Assembly: GCA_964559535.1 (NCBI GenBank)
Contig: CAZLIC010000029.1
Coordinates: 1-44,177, forward strand
Reading direction: 5' to 3'
DNA length: 44,177 nt
Origin: CAZLIC01 sp964559535
Lineage (GTDB): Bacteria > Pseudomonadota > Alphaproteobacteria > Rhodobacterales > Rhodobacteraceae
Part shown: one piece after another, positions 40,025-44,177 of the stretch
Layout of the letters: the number at the start of each line of letters is the position of its first letter
Numbering within the stretch: position 1 is the stretch's first letter
Made by a program: the position numbers and the translations under genes
The notes under the pieces: generated by a model
What the model saw: the letters and a program-made list of their open reading frames with translations, nothing else
Database searches by the model: none
Told to the model about the DNA's origin: nothing

Positions 40025-41050
40025 CTAGGAAAAGGCGATCTGCGCTTTCATTGCGCGGCTGCGGTCGCTGGCCAGGGCAAAGGCGGATTCCGCCTGATCC
40101 AGGGGCACGGTGTGGGTGATCAGCGGCGTCACGTCGATCAGCCGCTTCTGCATCAGCGCCACGCCCACCGCAAACTCGGCATGAAACCGGAACGACCCGC
40201 GCAACTCCAGCTCCTTGGCTGTAATCGCCATCATCGGCAGCGTCATATCGCCCCCCAGCCCCAGCTGCAGGATCACACCGCGCGGCCGCATCGCGGCAAT
40301 GCCCACCGCCAGCGCCGCGGCAACGCCGGTGCATTCGTACAGCACGTCGAAGTACCCCTTGTCGGCCCCATAGGGCGCCAGCGCATCGGGCGTCTCGCGC
40401 GTGTTCAGCACGCGGTCGGCGCCCACCCGCGCAGCCAACCCCAACGTGAAATCCGACAGGTCGGTCGCCACAATCTCGGCCGCCCCCGCACGCCGCGCCG
40501 CCAGAATGGCCAGCACGCCGATCGGCCCGCAGCCGGTGACCAGCACCCGCTTGCCCAGCATCCCCCCCGCCCGCACAGTGGCATGCAGCGTCACCGCAAG
40601 GGGTTCGGCCATCGCGGCCTCGCCGGGCGTAAGGCCGGTCGCATCGACGCATTGCGATGCATCGGCCACCAGCACCTCACGGAAGGCGCCCTGAATGTGC
40701 GGAAACGGCATCGCGCTGCCATAGAACCGCATGTTCAGGCACTGGTTCGGCAACCCCTCATGGCAGTACCGGCACCCGCCGCAAGGCCGCGAGGGCGAAA
40801 CGGCCACCAGCTGCCCCTTGGCGAACCCGCTGGTTCCCGGGTCTTCGACCCAGGCCGAAACCTCGTGCCCCAGGATCATCGGCTCGCGCAGGCGCACCGC
40901 GCCGAAACCGCCGTGGTTGTAGTAATGCAGGTCCGACCCGCAGACCCCACCCGTGGCCAGCCGCAGCCGCACCTGCCCCGGCCCCGGCACGTCCTCGGCG
41001 CGATCCTCGACCCGCAGGTCGCGCGCGGCATGGATGACGATGGCCTTCAC
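40025..41050 (-). CDS. idnD: L-idonate 5-dehydrogenase
   Basis: The protein has 341 residues, a zinc-dependent medium-chain dehydrogenase. It should oxidise L-idonate to 5-keto-D-gluconate. Catalytic zinc ligands are Cys37 (GGVCGSDLHYY), His62 and Glu63 (LGHEV). Structural zinc ligands are C90, C93, C96 and C104. The segments GGVCGSDLHYY, MRFYGSAMPFPHIQGAF and ELRGSFRFHAEF match E. coli IdnD closely as I recall it. The nucleotide-binding motif is VTGCGPIGVLAI. The start codon is GTG at 41050, overlapping the stop of the hydroxyacid dehydrogenase gene. Confidence 0.9.
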   Translation of the reverse strand: MKAIVIHAARDLRVEDRAEDVPGPGQVRLRLATGGVCGSDLHYYNHGGFGAVRLREPMILGHEVSAWVEDPGTSGFAKGQLVAVSPSRPCGGCRYCHEGLPNQCLNMRFYGSAMPFPHIQGAFREVLVADASQCVDATGLTPGEAAMAEPLAVTLHATVRAGGMLGKRVLVTGCGPIGVLAILAARRAGAAEIVATDLSDFTLGLAARVGADRVLNTRETPDALAPYGADKGYFDVLYECTGVAAALAVGIAAMRPRGVILQLGLGGDMTLPMMAITAKELELRGSFRFHAEFAVGVALMQKRLIDVTPLITHTVPLDQAESAFALASDRSRAMKAQIAFS

Positions 41051-41997
41051 AGCGGCACCGGCGTCAGCAGGTCATGCCCGGCGAAATGCGCGGTCAGGTT
41101 GTCGCGCATCAACTGGCCCATGGCGCGGCGCGTCTCCACCGTGCCGCTGCCAAGGTGAGGCTGCAGCAGCACGTTCGGCGCGGTCAGGAAACGGGGGTTC
41201 AGGTTCGGCTCGCCCTCGAACACGTCCAGTGCGGCCGCCCCCAGCCGCCCCTGCTCCAAAGCATCCAGCAACGCCGCCTCGTCCACGTTCGCCGCACGGC
41301 TGATGTTCACCAGCGTGCCCTCGGGCCCCAGCGCCGCCAGCACCTGGGCATTCACGATGTGCCGCGTTTCCGCCGTGGCCGCCAGCGACACGAACAGGAA
41401 ATCCGACCGTTCGGCCAGCGCCACCGCATCAGGCACCCAGGCCCAGCGTTCCGCCCCGGCCTTCGGCGCCCGCGCCGAATAGGCGATGTCCATCCCGAAC
41501 CCCTCCAGCCGCCGCGCAATCGCCGCGCCAATCCGCCCCAGCCCCAGCACGCCCGCCCGCCGCCCGGTCACCTTGCGCTTCAGGGGAAAGCCGCCCTTGG
41601 CCGCCCAGTCGCCCGACCGCACCCAGGCCTCGGCCGCCACCGTGCCCCGCGCCACCGCCAGCATCATGGCAATCGCCGCATCGGCCACATCGTCGGTCAG
41701 CACGTCGGGCGTGTTCGACACGGCAATTCCCCGCGCCTTGCACGACGGCAGATGCACCGCATCATACCCCACGCCGAACACGCCGATCATCTCCAGCCCC
41801 GGACAGGCCGCAATCATCACCTCGCTTGCCCCCAGATCACCGCGCGTGGCAATCGCCCGCACCTTCGGCCCCACCTCGGCCAGAAAGGCCGCCTTGTCCG
41901 CGGCCAGCCACAACCGGTGCATGTGAAAGGCGGCATCCAGCGGCCCCTGATCCCATTCGGGATACTGGCCAACCTGCAGGACGTGGGGTTTTTCCAT
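41047..41997 (-). CDS. D-isomer-specific 2-hydroxyacid dehydrogenase, keto-aldonate reductase type
   Basis: The protein has 316 residues. GVLGLGRIGAAIARRLEGFG is the NAD(P)-binding motif. The catalytic trio is visible as Arg in NISRAANVDE, Glu in DVFEGEPN and His in LLQPHLGSGT. Relatives reduce hydroxypyruvate, glyoxylate or 2-keto-aldonates. In this operon with idnD, a role in keto-gluconate or keto-idonate reduction is reasonable but not proved. It is the first gene of the leftward operon and is coupled to idnD. ATG at 41997 lies 90 bp from the divergent idnO start. Confidence 0.9.
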   Translation of the reverse strand: MEKPHVLQVGQYPEWDQGPLDAAFHMHRLWLAADKAAFLAEVGPKVRAIATRGDLGASEVMIAACPGLEMIGVFGVGYDAVHLPSCKARGIAVSNTPDVLTDDVADAAIAMMLAVARGTVAAEAWVRSGDWAAKGGFPLKRKVTGRRAGVLGLGRIGAAIARRLEGFGMDIAYSARAPKAGAERWAWVPDAVALAERSDFLFVSLAATAETRHIVNAQVLAALGPEGTLVNISRAANVDEAALLDALEQGRLGAAALDVFEGEPNLNPRFLTAPNVLLQPHLGSGTVETRRAMGQLMRDNLTAHFAGHDLLTPVPL

Positions 41998-42012
41998 CGG
42001 GGGACTCGGCGC

Positions 42013-42041
42013 TTGACAGGATGTGTTATCGTTAACATAAA
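42013..42041 (+). promoter_or_regulatory. Sigma70-like promoter with embedded CG-centred operator
   Basis: TTGACA (42013-42018), a 17-bp spacer and CATAAA (42036-42041) form a good promoter for the rightward idnO operon. The spacer holds TGTTATCGTTAACA (42024-42037), a palindrome with TGTTA/TAACA arms and a CG centre as in LacI-family sites, extending into the -10. A bound repressor would block RNA polymerase and could also control the leftward operon. Confidence 0.65.
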
Positions 42042-42087
42042 GCGAGCCACAGCGGGTTGTCGAGGGGGAAGCGATGGGGGGAAGACA

Positions 42088-42843
42088 ATGTCAACGCAAC
42101 TGTTCAGCCTGACGGGGCGGCGCGCGCTGGTCACCGGGTCTTCGCAGGGCATCGGGCTGGCGCTGGCGCAGGGTCTGGCGGCGGCCGGTGCGCAGGTGGT
42201 GCTGAACGGGCGCGACACGGCCAAGCTTGCGGCAGCCGCAGCCCATATCCCCGGCGCGCTGACGCTGGCCTTCGACGCCACCGACCACCAGGGCGTGCGC
42301 ACCGCCGTGGACGGGTTCGAGGCCACCACCGGCGCCATCGACATCCTTGTGAACAACGCCGGAATGCAGCACCGTGGCCCGCTGGAAGACTTCCCGGCCG
42401 AAGCCTTCGAACGCCTGCTGCAGACCAACATCGCCTCGGTGTTCCATGTCGGTCAGGCCTGCGCGCGGCACATGATCGCCCGGGGGCGGGGCAAGATCAT
42501 CAACATCGCCTCGGTGCAGTCTGCCCTCGCCCGCCCCTCGATCGCGCCCTACACGGCCACCAAGGGCGCGGTGGCGAACCTGACCAAGGGGATGGCCACC
42601 GACTGGGCCAAGTACGGCCTGAACTGCAACGCCATCGCGCCCGGGTACTTCGACACGCCGCTGAACGCCGCCCTTGTGGCCGACCCCGCCTTCTCCGCCT
42701 GGCTGGAAAAGCGCACCCCTGCCGGGCGCTGGGGCCGCGTGGAAGAACTGCAGGGCGCCTGCATCTTCCTCGCCTCGGATGCCGCGTCCTTCGTGAACGG
42801 CCATGTCCTGTATGTCGATGGCGGCATCACGGCCTCGCTATGA
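42088..42843 (+). CDS. idnO: Gluconate 5-dehydrogenase (SDR family)
   Basis: The protein has 251 residues, a classical short-chain dehydrogenase. It reduces 5-keto-D-gluconate to D-gluconate. The cofactor motif is TGSSQGIGLA, NNAG is in ILVNNAGMQHRG, the catalytic Ser is in INIASVQSALARPS, and YTATKGA is the YxxxK motif. RTPAGRWGRVEELQGACIFL, NAIAPGYFDTPLNAALV and the C-terminal FVNGHVLYVDGG match IdnO strongly. ATG at 42088 follows GGGGGGAAG; the long open frame upstream spans the divergent gene and is rejected. It overlaps gntK by ATGA and is the first gene of the rightward operon. Confidence 0.9.
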   Translation: MSTQLFSLTGRRALVTGSSQGIGLALAQGLAAAGAQVVLNGRDTAKLAAAAAHIPGALTLAFDATDHQGVRTAVDGFEATTGAIDILVNNAGMQHRGPLEDFPAEAFERLLQTNIASVFHVGQACARHMIARGRGKIINIASVQSALARPSIAPYTATKGAVANLTKGMATDWAKYGLNCNAIAPGYFDTPLNAALVADPAFSAWLEKRTPAGRWGRVEELQGACIFLASDAASFVNGHVLYVDGGITASL

Positions 42844-43325
42844 CGCTGCGCGCGGTGATCATGGGCGTGTCGGGCTGCGGCAAGACATCGGTGGGCCTGG
42901 GCGTCTCGGCCCGGCTGGGCGTGCCCTATGTCGATGGCGACGACCTGCACCCCCCCGCGAACGTGGCGAAAATGGCCGCAGGCGTGCCGCTGACGGATGC
43001 TGACCGCTGGCCCTGGCTGGACGCTGTGGCGGGTGTGCTGGCCCAACGCGCGCCGGTGATCGTGGGCTGTTCGGCGCTGAAGCGGGTGTATCGCGACCGG
43101 CTGCGCGCCGGTGCCGGGGGGCCGGTGCGTTTTGTCCACCTGACCGGCCCGCAGGCACTGATCGCAGCGCGGATGACGGCACGCACCGGCCACTACATGC
43201 CCCCCGCGCTGCTGGACAGCCAGTTCGCCGCGCTGGAACCCCCGGGGCCGGACGAGGCGGTGGCGGTGTCCATCGACGCCACCCTGGACGACATCGTGGC
43301 GCAGGCAACGGAGGCCATGGAATGA
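42840..43325 (+). CDS. gntK: Gluconokinase
   Basis: The protein has 161 residues, a P-loop gluconate kinase that makes 6-phosphogluconate with ATP. The P-loop is MGVSGCGKTSVG (GVSGCGKTS at 9-17). VDGDDLHPPANVAKMAAGVP then LTDADRWPWLD is the highly conserved substrate region, VIVGCSALKRVYRDRLR follows, and HYMPPALLDSQFAALEPP is the C-terminal mark. It is slightly shorter than E. coli GntK but complete. It is coupled to idnO before it and to the next dehydrogenase gene by ATGA overlaps. Its product feeds Gnd on the opposite arm. Confidence 0.95.
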   Translation: MTLRAVIMGVSGCGKTSVGLGVSARLGVPYVDGDDLHPPANVAKMAAGVPLTDADRWPWLDAVAGVLAQRAPVIVGCSALKRVYRDRLRAGAGGPVRFVHLTGPQALIAARMTARTGHYMPPALLDSQFAALEPPGPDEAVAVSIDATLDDIVAQATEAME

Positions 43326-44177
43326 CTGAACGTCTGGCCCTGATCGGCGCGGGCGCCATGGGCGGGGCCATCGGCGCCCGGCTTCTCGCCACCGGCGCCG
43401 CCCTGGCTGTGGCCGACCTCGACCCTGCCAAGGTCGCCGCGCTGGTGGCCCATGGCGCCACCGCCGCCGCAAGCGCCGCCGACGCCGCCCGCGGCGCCGC
43501 GGCGGTGATCCTCTCGCTCAACGCCCCGCACATCGTGCGCGCCGCCGTGTTCGGCCCCGGCGGCGCCACCGAAGGCGCCACCCCCGGCACCCTCATCATC
43601 GACATGTCGTCAATCGACCCCGCCGCCACCCGCACGCTTGCCACCGAGGCCGCCGCGCGCGGCCTGCACTGGGTGGACAGCCCGCTGTCCGGCGGCATCC
43701 CCAAGGCCGCCACCGGCGAACTGACGCTGATGCAGGGCGGCGACCCCGCCGCCGTGGCCCGCGCCCAAGCCATCCTTGCGCGCGTGGCGTCCAACCAGAC
43801 GCACATGGGCCCCGCGGGCGCCGGGCAGGCCACCAAGCTCATCAACCAGGTGCTCTGCGGGCTGGGCTTCCTTGCCGTGGCCGAAGCCACCGCGCTGGCC
43901 CAGGCCAGCGGCGTGGACGCCGCCCAAGTCCCCCGGGCGCTGCGCGGCGGGCGGGCCGACAGCGCCATCCTGCAGGAATACATGCCCCGCTTCGCTGCCC
44001 GCGACTACCGCCGCACCGGCCGCATCGACAATATGGTGAAAGACCTGAACGCCGCGCTGGACACCGCCCGCGCCTCGCATACCGCCATGCCGCTCACCGC
44101 GCTCTGCGCCGAAATCCACCGCATGCTCACCGCCGCGGGCCTGGGCGGAGAAGATCAGGCGGCGCTGATGGAATTCT
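43322..44177 (+). CDS. Beta-hydroxyacid dehydrogenase, 3-hydroxyisobutyrate dehydrogenase-like (3' end cut by window)
   Basis: The 285 codons visible run off the right edge without a stop. LALIGAGAMGGAIGARLLAT is the NAD(P)-binding motif (GAGAMG 9-14). DSPLSGGIPKAATGELTLM is the substrate motif of the family, and the catalytic Lys is in GAGQATKLINQ. This group includes 3-hydroxyisobutyrate dehydrogenase and tartronate semialdehyde reductase; its substrate in an idonate/gluconate operon is unclear. From the family length of about 290-300 residues, only a short piece of the C-terminus is missing. It is coupled to gntK by ATGA. Confidence 0.9.
   Translation, partial: MTERLALIGAGAMGGAIGARLLATGAALAVADLDPAKVAALVAHGATAAASAADAARGAAAVILSLNAPHIVRAAVFGPGGATEGATPGTLIIDMSSIDPAATRTLATEAAARGLHWVDSPLSGGIPKAATGELTLMQGGDPAAVARAQAILARVASNQTHMGPAGAGQATKLINQVLCGLGFLAVAEATALAQASGVDAAQVPRALRGGRADSAILQEYMPRFAARDYRRTGRIDNMVKDLNAALDTARASHTAMPLTALCAEIHRMLTAAGLGGEDQAALMEF

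Overview
The window is high-GC, gene-dense alphaproteobacterial chromosome, most likely from the Rhodobacteraceae (Rhodobacter/Paracoccus-like). The reasons are the gene order (rsmI-yraN-gshB opposite a LppC-type lipoprotein, glnD-murJ, trpS), the protein sequences, heavy use of GC-ending codons, and many ATGA/GTGA stop-start overlaps. No rRNA, tRNA, IS element, phage gene or CRISPR array was seen. No gap between genes exceeds 300 bp.

Positions 1-19235 are a core, housekeeping half: a small membrane protein, glyA, nadK, an orphan NarL/FixJ response regulator, an M19 dipeptidase, an alpha/beta hydrolase, gshB, yraN, rsmI, a LppC-like lipoprotein, glnD, murJ, a rhomboid relative that has lost its catalytic residues, trpS, a Cys-containing membrane protein, hemH, a methyltransferase-like protein and comF. 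Two convergent junctions (nadK/response regulator and murJ/rhomboid) carry the same unusual 50-bp element made of two abutting 25-bp perfect hairpins.

Positions 19248-27753 are a catabolic locus built around a LacI regulator. The leftward operon encodes a membrane di-iron desaturase/hydroxylase, a MocE-type Rieske ferredoxin, a PanB-fold protein with an altered active site, and a Gfo/Idh/MocA dehydrogenase. The rightward side encodes the LacI regulator, an IolI-like TIM-barrel isomerase, and an ABC importer (binding protein, permease, single-domain ATPase) resembling rhizopine/inositol/fructose importers. Together they look like a rhizopine (moc)-like pathway for an O-methylated cyclitol or related polyol. 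This is the best candidate for an undescribed system here.

Positions 27756-37165 are a second sugar locus. A LacI repressor diverges from an eight-gene operon: binding protein, tandem-domain ATPase, two permeases, a tagatose/psicose 3-epimerase-like isomerase, a FrcK-like P-loop kinase, a RhaK-like FGGY kinase and a class II (fuculose-phosphate-type) aldolase. The implied route is uptake, epimerisation, 1-phosphorylation and aldol cleavage. A Fur-family regulator follows.

Positions 37726-44177 are an idonate/gluconate locus. Leftward are a 2-hydroxyacid dehydrogenase, idnD, an SMP-30 lactonase and gnd. Rightward are idnO, gntK and a beta-hydroxyacid dehydrogenase cut by the window edge. L-idonate would pass through 5-ketogluconate, gluconate and 6-phosphogluconate to ribulose-5-phosphate. 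A CG-centred palindrome lies inside the spacer of the promoter between the two arms.

All functional calls come from reading the sequence and recalled family knowledge. No database search was run.
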